A stretch of 55,525 bases of DNA from assembly GCA_037443565.1 (NCBI GenBank), contig JBBIOB010000017.1, positions 1 through 55,525 on the forward strand, in the 5' to 3' direction. Both the position numbers and the translations under genes were made by a program. Below the pieces are notes generated by a model. The model saw only the letters and a program-made list of their open reading frames with translations, was not told the origin of the DNA and searched no databases. Source of the stretch: Fervidifonticultor_A sp037443565. Lineage in GTDB: Bacteria > Sysuimicrobiota > Sysuimicrobiia > Sysuimicrobiales > Humicultoraceae. This document shows positions 1-7,479 of the stretch, piece by piece (position 1 is the first letter of the stretch; each line of letters begins with the position of its first letter).

Positions 1-43
1 AAATGGCGCAGGTTTCAGGATAAGACAAGACGCGGCGGCTGTG

Positions 44-72
44 TTGACACCCCGCATGTGGGCGGGTATCGT
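44..72 (+). promoter_or_regulatory. csoR promoter (-35/-10)
   Basis: TTGACA at 44-49 and TATCGT at 67-72 are separated by 17 bases, a standard sigma-70 arrangement with a perfect -35 and a 4/6 -10. The predicted transcription start falls near 79, immediately before the G/C-tract dyad that CsoR would bind. Bases 1-43 hold nothing I can name. Confidence 0.7.
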
Positions 73-81
73 AAGGGTATA

Positions 82-100
82 CCCTCCCCAGGGGGGAGGG
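82..100. promoter_or_regulatory. CsoR operator
   Basis: CCCTCCCC (82-89) and GGGGAGGG (93-100) form a perfect 8-bp inverted repeat with a 3-base spacer. It lies just downstream of the -10 and over the predicted start site. CsoR-family repressors are known to bind GC-rich pseudo-palindromes with flanking C and G tracts, so the position and composition both fit copper-relieved repression of the operon that follows. Confidence 0.65.
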
Positions 101-143
101 GAGCATCCAGCTCCGGCCGCGCGGACGGTCGAAAGGGGTCACG

Positions 144-479
144 ATGGCAGCGACAGCGACGCAGACGGGGCGGACAGCCCAGACCGGCTCGCACAAGTAC
201 GGCTCGCCCGAGAAGCGGCAGAAGATTACTGCGCGCCTCCGGAGCGTGGCCGGGCATGTGCGCGGCGTCGAGCGCATGGTCGAGGAGGGCGCCTACTGCG
301 TGGACGTCATGAAGCAGGTGCTCGCGGTCCAGCGGGCCCTCGACCGGATCAACGCCATGCTGCTTGAAGATCACCTGGAGCACTGTGCGACGACGGCCAT
401 CCGGTCGAGCGACGCGGGCGAGCGCGAGCGGACGATCGCGGAGCTGCTCGAGGTCTTCGAGATGTCGAGCAAGCTCTAG
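144..479 (+). CDS. csoR: Copper-sensing repressor CsoR
   Basis: A 111-residue all-helical regulator of the CsoR/RcnR/FrmR family. Cys52, His77 and Cys81 reproduce the C-x24-H-x3-C spacing of the Cu(I) site of classical CsoR (Cys36/His61/Cys65 in the M. tuberculosis protein), which argues for copper rather than nickel or formaldehyde sensing. The ATG at 144 follows an AAAGGGG Shine-Dalgarno at 132-138. It is first in a run with a thioredoxin-like gene, copA, copZ and a TlpA-like gene, and the G/C-tract dyad at 82-100 is its likely own operator. Known family behaviour is DNA release on Cu(I) binding; the regulation here is inferred. Confidence 0.93.
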   Translation: MAATATQTGRTAQTGSHKYGSPEKRQKITARLRSVAGHVRGVERMVEEGAYCVDVMKQVLAVQRALDRINAMLLEDHLEHCATTAIRSSDAGERERTIAELLEVFEMSSKL

Positions 480-505
480 CGCGCCTCACCGGGGAGGGAG
501 AGGCC

Positions 506-760
506 ATGCCGCAGGTTGAGTTCTTCAGCGCGGAGTGCCGGCTGTGCGACCGGACGCTCGGCATGCTCGAAGGGATGTTTCCGAACCTCCAGATCACGCT
601 GCACCGCGCGTCAGAGTGTCGGGATGGGAGCTGCTGCGCGCTGGCCGAGCAATACGGCGTCAGGGCCGTGCCGGCGCTCGTGATAGACGGGAGGGTCGTG
701 CAGGTCGGTCTGCCGACTCCAGGCGATCTGGCGGCACTGGCCCCGATCTTGCGGGCCTGA
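506..760 (+). CDS. Small thioredoxin-like protein with CxxC and extra cysteines
   Basis: An 84-residue protein with a thioredoxin/glutaredoxin-like core. It has a Cys11-Arg-Leu-Cys14 redox or metal motif near the N-terminus, a cis-proline segment (AVPALV, Pro56) and a C-terminal helix. Three more cysteines (Cys38, Cys43, Cys44) lie between them, unusual for a plain glutaredoxin and suggestive of metal handling. A GGGAGG ribosome site precedes the ATG. It sits between csoR and copA and so is probably co-expressed under copper control. It could be a copper-linked thiol oxidoreductase or a small chaperone; the substrate is unknown. Confidence 0.7.
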   Translation: MPQVEFFSAECRLCDRTLGMLEGMFPNLQITLHRASECRDGSCCALAEQYGVRAVPALVIDGRVVQVGLPTPGDLAALAPILRA

Positions 761-784
761 GGAGTAGGCCCGAGGAGCTTGAGG

Positions 785-3241
785 ATGGCTGAGACCGCAA
801 CTCTCAAGAAGATCGACCTTCCGGTGGAAGGCATGTCGTGCGCGTCGTGCGTCGCGCGCGTCGAGGAGGGGCTGCAGAAGACTCCCGGCGTCGAGCGCGC
901 CCAGGTAAACTTCGCCGCCGAGCGGGCCGCGGTCACCTTCGATCCCAGCCGTCTTGCCGTGCGCGACCTGATTGAGGTCGTACACGGCGTCGGGTACGGT
1001 GTGCCCCGCGAGAAGACGATGATCCCGGTGGTCGGGATGTCGTGCGCGTCATGCGTCGACAAGGTTGAATCGGCGCTGCGCGGCGTCGAGGGTGTCGTAT
1101 CGGCCTCGGTCAACCTGGCCACCGAGCAGGCCGCGGTCGAGTTCGTGCCCGGCGTCGCGACCCCGGACGACCTGCGGCGCGCCATCCGCAGCGCCGGCTA
1201 CGACGCGCTGGCCGCAGACGACGCGGCGGTGGATCGGGAAGCGGAGCGGCGGGCGCGTGATCTCCGGACACTGCGCATCCGGCTCGTCGGCGCCGCGGCG
1301 CTCAGCCTGCCGATCCTGTGGGGCAGCCTGCCGCACATGGGCGTCCACATCTGGGCGCCGGCGATCCTGCACAACTGGATGGTCCAGTTCCTGCTCGCGA
1401 CGCCGGTGCAGTTCTGGGCCGGGTGGCGGTTCTACCGCGGCATGTGGGCGGCGCTGCGCCACCGCTCGGCCGACATGAACACCCTCATCGCGGTCGGGAC
1501 CTCGGCGGCATACCTGTACAGCGCGGCGGCGACGTTCACCCCGCAATGGTTTGCCGGCGTCGGGCAGGCGCCCGCGGTCTACTACGAGACCGCGGCGATC
1601 ATCATCGTCTTCATCCTGCTCGGCCGGTATCTCGAGGCGCTGGCCAAGGGCCGCACCAGCGAGGCCATCCGCCGGCTGATCGGGCTGCAGGCCAGAACGG
1701 CCCGCGTGGTGCGGGACGATGCGGAGATGGACGTGCCTGTTGAGGATGTTGTGGTCGGCGACGTGGTCGTGGTGCGGCCAGGGGAGAAGATCCCGGTGGA
1801 CGGGGTCGTGCTCGAAGGGTTCTCGACGGTCGACGAGTCCATGATCACCGGCGAGTCGATGCCGGTGGAGAAGACCGTCGGCGTCGAGGTCATCGGCGCC
1901 ACGATCAACAAGACGGGCGCGTTCACCTTTCGCGCCACAAAGGTGGGCAGGGACACCGCGCTCGCCCAGATCATCCGGCTGGTCGAGGAGGCCCAGGGCA
2001 GCAAGGCGCCGATCCAGCGGCTGGCCGATCGGGTCGCGGCCTATTTCGTGCCCGTGGTGATCGGCATTGCGCTGATTACCGCCGCCGTGTGGTATGCCTT
2101 CGGCCCCCAGCCGGCACTCACGTACGCGCTGCTCACCTCGGTCGCCGTGCTCATCATCGCGTGCCCGTGCGCCCTGGGCCTGGCGACGCCGACCGCGATC
2201 ATGGTTGGGACCGGGCGCGGCGCCGAGGCCGGGATCCTGATCCGCGGCGGCGAGGCGCTTGAGATCGCCCACAAGATCACTGCGGTCGTACTGGACAAGA
2301 CCGGGACGCTCACCCGCGGCGCGCCGGCGGTGACCGACGTCCTGCCCGCCGACGGATTCGACGAAGCCACGCTGCTGCGGCTGGTTGGGTCCGCGGAGCG
2401 CGGGTCCGAGCACCCGGTCGGCGAGGCGATCATCGCGCGCGCCCGCGCCGCCGGCGTGGCGCTGGGACAGGCGTCCGCCTTCGAGGCGGTCCCGGGCCAT
2501 GGGATCGAGGCGGTGGTGGACGGTCACCGAGTGGTGGCCGGCAATCTTGCGCTCATGAGCCGGCACGGGATCGCCCTTGACGGCCTCGCGGGGCGGGCCG
2601 ACATCCTGGCCGCCGAAGGCAAGACCCCGATGCTAGCCGCGGTCGACGGCCGCGCCGCGGGCCTGATCGGGGTCGCGGACACGTTGAAGCCGCACAGCCG
2701 CCAGGTCGTGACAGCGCTGCACCGCATGGGACTGCAGGTGGCCATGCTCACGGGTGACAACCGGAGGACCGCTGAGGCGATCGCCGGGCAGGTGGGCGTG
2801 GACCGGGTGCTCGCCGAGGTGAAGCCCGACGAGAAGGCGGCGCACATCGAGGCGCTCCAGCGCGAGGGGCATGTGGTGGCCATGGTCGGCGACGGCATCA
2901 ACGACGCGCCCGCGCTGGCGCGGGCGGACCTCGGCATCGCCATCGGAGCGGGGACCGACGTGGCCATCGAGTCGGCGGGTATCGTGCTGATCGGCGATGA
3001 CCTGCGGGGCGTGCTCTCGGCGATTGCGCTCAGCCGCCGCACAATGCGGACAATCCGGCAGAACCTGTTCTGGGCGTTTGCCTACAATGTGGCGCTGATC
3101 CCGGTCGCCGCCGGGATCCTGTATCCGTTCACGGGTGTGCTGCTGAGCCCGGTGCTGGCCGCGCTGGCAATGGCCATGAGCTCGGTAACGGTGTTGAGTA
3201 ACAGCCTCCGGCTGCACGCCTACCGGCCGACGGCCATTTGA
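785..3241 (+). CDS. copA: Cu(I)-exporting P1B-type ATPase CopA
   Basis: An 818-residue heavy-metal P-type ATPase. It has two N-terminal HMA domains with GMSCASC motifs (cysteines at about 19/22 and 86/89). The membrane CPC motif is at about 460-462, the phosphorylated aspartate in DKTGTLT at about 504, an SEHP nucleotide-binding motif follows, and the GDGIND hinge is near 702. CPC together with the C-terminal helix signature MSSVTVLSNSLRL is typical of Cu(I)-specific PIB-1 pumps. I start at ATG 785, 8 bases after a GAGGA site, rather than at the in-frame TTG at 779. The downstream chaperone gene begins 17 bases after the stop. Confidence 0.96.
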   Translation: MAETATLKKIDLPVEGMSCASCVARVEEGLQKTPGVERAQVNFAAERAAVTFDPSRLAVRDLIEVVHGVGYGVPREKTMIPVVGMSCASCVDKVESALRGVEGVVSASVNLATEQAAVEFVPGVATPDDLRRAIRSAGYDALAADDAAVDREAERRARDLRTLRIRLVGAAALSLPILWGSLPHMGVHIWAPAILHNWMVQFLLATPVQFWAGWRFYRGMWAALRHRSADMNTLIAVGTSAAYLYSAAATFTPQWFAGVGQAPAVYYETAAIIIVFILLGRYLEALAKGRTSEAIRRLIGLQARTARVVRDDAEMDVPVEDVVVGDVVVVRPGEKIPVDGVVLEGFSTVDESMITGESMPVEKTVGVEVIGATINKTGAFTFRATKVGRDTALAQIIRLVEEAQGSKAPIQRLADRVAAYFVPVVIGIALITAAVWYAFGPQPALTYALLTSVAVLIIACPCALGLATPTAIMVGTGRGAEAGILIRGGEALEIAHKITAVVLDKTGTLTRGAPAVTDVLPADGFDEATLLRLVGSAERGSEHPVGEAIIARARAAGVALGQASAFEAVPGHGIEAVVDGHRVVAGNLALMSRHGIALDGLAGRADILAAEGKTPMLAAVDGRAAGLIGVADTLKPHSRQVVTALHRMGLQVAMLTGDNRRTAEAIAGQVGVDRVLAEVKPDEKAAHIEALQREGHVVAMVGDGINDAPALARADLGIAIGAGTDVAIESAGIVLIGDDLRGVLSAIALSRRTMRTIRQNLFWAFAYNVALIPVAAGILYPFTGVLLSPVLAALAMAMSSVTVLSNSLRLHAYRPTAI

Positions 3242-3258
3242 GAAGGGAGGACGGCAGG

Positions 3259-3465
3259 ATGATCAGCAAGGTGTTCAACGTTCCCAAGATCCACTGCGAT
3301 GGCTGCGAGCGGACGATTCACGGCGCAGTGGGACAGTTGGAGGGCGTCGCGAAGGTCGAGGCCAGCCATGTGACCAAGAAGGTCCTGGTGGAGTTCAACC
3401 CGGCCTCGATCGACGAGACCCGGATCCGGGAGGCGCTGAAGGCCGCGGGCTATCCGGCGGCCTAG
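3259..3465 (+). CDS. copZ: CopZ-like copper chaperone (HMA domain)
   Basis: A 68-residue single HMA domain with the IHCDGC metal-binding motif and the usual beta-alpha-beta-beta-alpha-beta pattern. In this family it carries Cu(I) to the N-terminal domains of CopA. I chose ATG 3259 because GAAGGGAGG (3242-3250) lies 8 bases upstream; an in-frame TTG overlaps the copA stop but has no ribosome site. The methionine that usually stands two residues before the first cysteine is replaced by isoleucine, a small departure from the MxCxxC consensus. Confidence 0.88.
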   Translation: MISKVFNVPKIHCDGCERTIHGAVGQLEGVAKVEASHVTKKVLVEFNPASIDETRIREALKAAGYPAA

Positions 3466-3471
3466 AGGCTG

Positions 3472-4062
3472 ATGGACGACCAGGTCTCCGCGGAGCTGCG
3501 CGGTTGCAGGGTACCCGAAGCCAACATGGGGCGGCGTGTCCTCTGGCTCGGCGGCCTGATCTTGCTGCTCGGCCTTCTCGCGTTCGTCACGCTGCGGACG
3601 AACCGGCCGGCCTCAATCAGTGTGGCCCTAGCCAGAGGGGAAACGCCGGCGGCGCCCGAGTTCACGCTGCCCCGGCTCGACACCGGCGAACCCCTCAGCC
3701 TGCAGGCGCTTCGAGGCAAGGTCGTCGTCATCAACTTCTGGGCGTCGTGGTGCCTACCGTGCCGCGACGAGGCGCCGGCCATCGAGGAGACCTGGCGCCG
3801 ATTCCGAGACAAGGAGGTCGTGGTCCTGGGCGTGAACGTTCAGGACCTGGTACCCGAGGCGCGGAAGTTCATCCGGGACACCGGCGCCACGTTTCCCAAT
3901 GTGCGGGACCGTGACAACAGCGTCTACCGCGCGTACGGCCTGACCGGAGTGCCCGAGACGTTCTTCATCGACCGGGCGGGCCGAATAGTACGGAAGTTCC
4001 CGGGCGTGGTCACCAACCCCGATGAGTGGGCCCGGGCGGTAGAGGACGCCCGGGCCAGATAG
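3472..4062 (+). CDS. TlpA/ResA-like membrane-anchored thioredoxin
   Basis: A 196-residue protein with one N-terminal membrane anchor (about 23-41) and an extracytoplasmic thioredoxin fold. The redox motif is Trp-Cys94-Leu-Pro-Cys97, and the cis-proline loop is in GVPETFFID. TlpA/ResA proteins reduce disulfides, often for cytochrome c or copper-protein maturation, which fits the preceding copper genes. The first ATG at 3472 is only a few bases from a GAGG; the ATG at 3526 would place the membrane segment right at the N-terminus and is a good alternative. It ends the copper island. Confidence 0.88.
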   Translation: MDDQVSAELRGCRVPEANMGRRVLWLGGLILLLGLLAFVTLRTNRPASISVALARGETPAAPEFTLPRLDTGEPLSLQALRGKVVVINFWASWCLPCRDEAPAIEETWRRFRDKEVVVLGVNVQDLVPEARKFIRDTGATFPNVRDRDNSVYRAYGLTGVPETFFIDRAGRIVRKFPGVVTNPDEWARAVEDARAR

Positions 4063-4080
4063 CGCTCTCTCAGAAGGTCC

Positions 4081-4308
4081 TTACGGCTTCCCTGCGGGAA
4101 CGCCGGTCGGAGGACCTGGACTTCCCGCTTCGATCTTCTCAAGCACGTCTGTCGCCACGTTATGACCCGTCTCCGCAGCGGCCAGGGCGCGCTCCAGCGC
4201 CGCCTTGGCCTCAGGGCTTTCTACCATGGCCAGGGCCTGTTCAAGCGCGGTCCGGTGGCGCAGGGTCGCCTCCCTAACGGTCTTGAGGGCATGCTCGACG
4301 CCGGTCAA
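4081..4308 (-). CDS. Small alpha-helical hypothetical protein
   Basis: A 75-residue frame on the minus strand starting at TTG (4308), 5 bases after a GGGAGGGGG ribosome site. The protein is a run of charged amphipathic helices rich in Ala, Glu and Leu, with a Gly/Pro-rich tail. I do not recognise a family. A TATAGT -10-like element lies at 4360-4355 on the same strand without a convincing -35. The frame stays open upstream, but the residues there look non-coding. It converges on the TlpA-like gene. It may be real because the amino-acid pattern is protein-like and the ribosome site is strong. Confidence 0.45.
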   Translation of the reverse strand: MTGVEHALKTVREATLRHRTALEQALAMVESPEAKAALERALAAAETGHNVATDVLEKIEAGSPGPPTGVPAGKP

Positions 4309-4593
4309 CCAGACCCCCTCCCGGGTTCGCCTTCCGAGTCGATTCCCTACCCTCACTATACATTCCCGGCAGGGGATGGGGCGAGTCTCATCAGGTGTGG
4401 CGGCGGGGGCCTGGGGTCTGCCCGGCACGCCAGTCGTCGGGGATTTCCTCACAAGGAATACACCGCCGGACTGATGCCCTTTCCCGGGCCGTTCCTGTAC
4501 GGTTCCTGATGACGGATCCCAGTTGGATCCTGGGGATTGGGCCGTCGACTGAACCCGGGGGCGAAACCCGATGGGACGGCGAGGTGATCGGTG
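4309..4593. other. Intergenic region ahead of the DsrE-TusA operon
   Basis: No convincing gene. It should hold the divergent promoters of the small minus-strand gene and the plus-strand sulfur operon. GTTCCTG occurs twice (4491-4497 and 4502-4508), 11 bases apart, i.e. on one DNA face, and GGATCC is repeated at 4514-4519 and 4525-4530. I see no clear -35/-10 pair for the plus strand. Confidence 0.4.
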
Positions 4594-5136
4594 ATGGCGA
4601 CCGTCGCGCATCCGGTCGTGCTGGAGCCCGCGCAAACCTTCGCGCCTCAACCTCAGGCAGAGACCGGTCCCACGAAGCTCTCCATGATCGTCTTCTCGGG
4701 CGACATGGACAAGGTCATGGCCGCCTTCATTATTGCGACCGGCGCGGCAGCAGCCGGCATGGACGTGATCATGTTCTTCACCTTCTGGGGCCTCAAGGCC
4801 ATCCAGACCGGCAGCCGCACCGGCACAAGCCTGTTTGGCCGGATGCTGGGCGTGATGAACCGGGGCGGCATCGACCGGATCGGGCCGTCGCGCTTCAACT
4901 TCGGCGGGGTGGGCCGGTGGATGTTCAAGGTCATGATGCGGCAGCACCAAGTGACCCCGCTGCTCGAACTGCGGCAAATGGCGATCGACCTGGGGGTGAA
5001 GCTGCTGCCGTGCGGCATGAGCATGGACGTGATGGAGATCCGCCCCGAGCACCTGATCCCCGAGGCCGAGGCCCCGGTCGGGGTCGCCACCTTCATCGAG
5101 CACGCCCAGCAGTCGCGGACGACGTTGTTCATCTAG
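4594..5136 (+). CDS. DsrE2-family sulfur-carrier/sulfurtransferase
   Basis: A 180-residue DsrE/DsrF/DrsH-like protein of the DsrE2 type. It has an N-terminal beta strand and helix (SMIVFSGDMDKVMAAF), a hydrophobic segment (IIATGAAAAGMDVIMFF) and the conserved cysteine in LLPCGMSMD, expected to carry persulfide. DsrE2 proteins usually pair with TusA, which follows 16 bases later. ATG 4594 is preferred to the adjacent GTG 4591. In sulfur oxidisers such proteins pass sulfane sulfur between TusA and Dsr/Hdr-like complexes; direction and substrate here are inferred from the neighbours. Confidence 0.88.
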   Translation: MATVAHPVVLEPAQTFAPQPQAETGPTKLSMIVFSGDMDKVMAAFIIATGAAAAGMDVIMFFTFWGLKAIQTGSRTGTSLFGRMLGVMNRGGIDRIGPSRFNFGGVGRWMFKVMMRQHQVTPLLELRQMAIDLGVKLLPCGMSMDVMEIRPEHLIPEAEAPVGVATFIEHAQQSRTTLFI

Positions 5137-5152
5137 CCAGGGAGGACTGACG

Positions 5153-5401
5153 ATGAGCACTCAGAGCCTGCCGGCACCGGCGATGACCCTCGACCTCAAG
5201 GGCCTGCTCTGCCCCTTGCCGGTCGTGAAGATCGCACAGGCCGTCAAGAAGGTGAACGTGGGTGATCTGATCGAGGCGACGGCGACCGATCCGGGCGTCC
5301 TGGCCGACATTCCGGCGTGGGCGCGCACGAGCGGGCACGAGCTGGTCTCCCTCGAGAAGGCCAATGGCCTCATCCGGTTCGTGGTGAAGCGCGCGAAGTA
5401 G
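5153..5401 (+). CDS. tusA: TusA-family sulfur carrier
   Basis: An 82-residue TusA/SirA-type protein with the diagnostic CPLPVVK motif, whose Cys20 would carry the persulfide. The two-layer alpha/beta pattern and length match the family. An AGGGAGGAC site precedes the ATG. It follows DsrE2 and precedes membrane and Fe-S redox proteins, so it probably feeds sulfur to, or receives it from, that complex rather than acting in tRNA thiolation, although a tRNA role cannot be excluded by sequence alone. Confidence 0.93.
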   Translation: MSTQSLPAPAMTLDLKGLLCPLPVVKIAQAVKKVNVGDLIEATATDPGVLADIPAWARTSGHELVSLEKANGLIRFVVKRAK

Positions 5402-5404
5402 GCC

Positions 5405-6055
5405 ATGGCCGCGATCACGCCTGCCCAGCTCGTTGCGGCTGCAGGCCTCGTGGTCGCCGTCGCGGGTCTGGCGATCCGTGGCCGGGCGACCTGCCGCAGA
5501 CCGGCTCCTGTCGATCACTCTCCGGGGAAAGGAAATCTCTCCCTAGGCGTGCTCTACGCCTTCACGTTGGGCATGGCACCTTGGACGAAAGAGAGCACAC
5601 GCATCCACGCGCTCGCCTATCTGCGCGGGGTGGGCTTCCACCTGGGCATCTTCGCCGGACTTCTGGTCCTGGCGGCCTGGCCATGGTGGTCGTCGCTGTC
5701 CCCGGGTCTTCGCGTTCCGCTTGCGGTGGTCGTGGGGGCCGGTGCGGTGCTCGGCGCTGCCGGATCCGTGATGCGGGTGGCTGAACACCGCCTCCGGGCA
5801 CTCAGCACGATTGATGACCACGTCTCCATCTGGCTGGTGACGGGATTCCTGGTTTGTACAGCCGTCGCGGTGTGGCAGCCACAGTTCGCCGCCGCGATGT
5901 TCGTGTCGGCGGGCATGATGTTCGCGTACATTCCTCTGGGCAAGATCCGCCACTGCCTGTACTTCTTCTTCGCGCGGCGATCGTTCGGGCGATTCGTGGG
6001 GCACCGGGGCGTGCTGCCCCACGGCGCGGCGCTGCCGGCGAGGAGCACCCGATGA
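5405..6055 (+). CDS. NarI/DsrM-like membrane cytochrome b subunit (probable)
   Basis: A 216-residue integral membrane protein with about five hydrophobic segments (near 8-24, 75-95, 102-120, 140-158 and 160-178). Several histidines at membrane edges (in RIHAL, GFHLG, AEHRL, DDHVS and IRHCL) could be heme b ligands, as in nitrate reductase gamma and DsrM-type subunits. Its stop overlaps the start of the following Fe-S protein (ATGA, 6052-6055), implying translational coupling and a shared complex that exchanges electrons with the quinone pool. Family assignment rests on topology, histidines and partner, so the exact subfamily is uncertain. Confidence 0.65.
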   Translation: MAAITPAQLVAAAGLVVAVAGLAIRGRATCRRPAPVDHSPGKGNLSLGVLYAFTLGMAPWTKESTRIHALAYLRGVGFHLGIFAGLLVLAAWPWWSSLSPGLRVPLAVVVGAGAVLGAAGSVMRVAEHRLRALSTIDDHVSIWLVTGFLVCTAVAVWQPQFAAAMFVSAGMMFAYIPLGKIRHCLYFFFARRSFGRFVGHRGVLPHGAALPARSTR

Positions 6056-7398
6056 GCGAGGCTGTTGCGGCTGCGCTGAGGGTCCTCCAGCAGCAGCTCA
6101 CCCAGCCGCTGGAGACCGCCCTGGAGGTCTGCGCCCGATGCGGCATCTGCGCCGACGCCTGCCACTACTACCGGGCGGAGCCGACCGTGGAGCACGTCCC
6201 GGCCTATCGGGGAGAGCAACTGCGGCGCGTCTACCGCCGGGAGCACGACCTCCTGAGTCGGATCCTGCCGGGATTGACGCGCGCCAGGACTCTCGACGAG
6301 GAGGGCATGACCGAACTGGCGGAGATGGCGTTTGGCACATGCACCCTGTGTCGCCGGTGTACCTTTAACTGCCCGCTCGGCGTGGACACCCCGCTTATCA
6401 TGAGGGCCATCCGGGCGATGGCCACCGCCGCCGGCACCGCGCCGGAGATCCTGGTCATGCTGGCCGACGCGGCGATCGAGCAGGGCAAGGATCCCGAGAT
6501 CTACCGCGACATGTTTCTTGAGAATATCAAGGAGCTCGAATCGGAGCTACGCCGGATGACCGGCGATCCCGGGGCCAGGATTCCGGTCGAGGCCGCAGGC
6601 GCGAGGGTGCTCTACGTGCCGCTGGCCGGGGTGCATTCGATCCTTCCGCCAGCCGTGATCTTCCACGCGGCCGGCGAGTCGTGGACCCTCAGCCTGTTCC
6701 AGGCGTCGAACTACGGCGTGTTCCTGGGCGACGTCGGGCGGGCGAAGGCGATCGCGAAGCGCATCGTGGACGAGGCGAAGCGGCTCGGGGTGCAGGAGAT
6801 CGTGCTGGCCGAGTGCGGGCACGCCTACGCGGTCTACCGGTGGGAGGCGCCCAACTGGTTCGGCGACGACTACCACTTCCGGGTCCGCAGCATCGTCGAG
6901 GTGATGGCGGAGTACATCGCCGACGGGAGGCTCCGGCTGGACCCGACGGCGAACCCCGAGCCGATCACCTACCACGACTCGTGCAACATGGCGCGCAGCG
7001 GCGGACTGATCGACGAGCCCCGGGCGGTGCTCCGTGCGGCGGCGCTCGACGTCCGGGAGATGACGCCCAACAGGGAGCAGGCGTTCTGCTGCGGCGGTGG
7101 GGGCGGGCTCGTGGCGCTCCCCGAGCATGAGGAGAAGCGGATCAGGGCCGGACGGCCGAAGGCCGAGCAGATCCGCCGGACGGGCGCCGGGATGGTCGTG
7201 GCGGCCTGCGAGAACTGCCGGTTGCAGATCGGCGACCTGAATGCGCACTATGGTCTCGGCGTCGAGGTCTCGTCGCTCGCTGACCTAGTGGTGCGGGCCA
7301 TGAGATTGCCGGCGGCGCAGCCGCCGGCAGTTGCCGATGAGATGTCCAGGACTCCGGCCCCGATTGTGACCGAAGCGGAGCTGGTGTCGGCGTCGTAG
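6052..7398 (+). CDS. DsrK/HdrD-like heterodisulfide-reductase-type Fe-S protein
   Basis: A 448-residue soluble protein. It has two 4Fe-4S motifs near the N-terminus (CARCGICADAC near 23 and CTLCRRCTFNCP near 98). Two CCG-type domains follow: the first is degenerate (single Cys in LAECGHA), the second complete (YHDSCNMAR, FCCGGGGG, ACENC). DsrK and HdrD proteins with this layout catalyse disulfide/trisulfide chemistry with electrons from a membrane cytochrome, here the overlapping upstream gene. ATG 6052 follows AGGAG at 6041-6045. The complete second CCG domain makes it a likely catalytic subunit of a sulfur-linked redox complex. Substrate is inferred. Confidence 0.85.
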   Translation: MSEAVAAALRVLQQQLTQPLETALEVCARCGICADACHYYRAEPTVEHVPAYRGEQLRRVYRREHDLLSRILPGLTRARTLDEEGMTELAEMAFGTCTLCRRCTFNCPLGVDTPLIMRAIRAMATAAGTAPEILVMLADAAIEQGKDPEIYRDMFLENIKELESELRRMTGDPGARIPVEAAGARVLYVPLAGVHSILPPAVIFHAAGESWTLSLFQASNYGVFLGDVGRAKAIAKRIVDEAKRLGVQEIVLAECGHAYAVYRWEAPNWFGDDYHFRVRSIVEVMAEYIADGRLRLDPTANPEPITYHDSCNMARSGGLIDEPRAVLRAAALDVREMTPNREQAFCCGGGGGLVALPEHEEKRIRAGRPKAEQIRRTGAGMVVAACENCRLQIGDLNAHYGLGVEVSSLADLVVRAMRLPAAQPPAVADEMSRTPAPIVTEAELVSAS

Positions 7399-7427
7399 CT
7401 GCACGATCTCCACGCGCATCAAGCAGA

Positions 7428-7461
7428 CCGAGGGACCGGGCGCACGCGCCCGGTCCCTCGG
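7428..7461. terminator. 16-bp hairpin between convergent genes
   Basis: Bases 7428-7443 and 7446-7461 are perfect 16-base inverted repeats (CCGAGGGACCGGGCGC and its complement) around two bases. The hairpin sits between the stop of the DsrK-like gene and the stop of the minus-strand cupredoxin gene, so it can serve both directions. There is no T tract, which is common in GC-rich genomes. Confidence 0.75.
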
Positions 7462-7479
7462 TGACATCAGGCCGCCGTG

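Noticed and set aside
506..760. Arsenate reductase or mercury-related protein
   Set aside because: CxxC plus cis-Pro fits a thioredoxin fold; no active-site pattern of arsenate reductases and no mer genes nearby.
1049..2566. Long minus-strand frame opposite copA (505 codons)
   Set aside because: GC-rich third positions keep the opposite strand open; composition is His/Arg/Asp-rich and copA is certain.
4309..5160. N-terminal extension of the small minus-strand gene to about 359 codons
   Set aside because: The extra part is antisense to dsrE2 and lacks protein-like character; a strong ribosome site marks TTG 4308.
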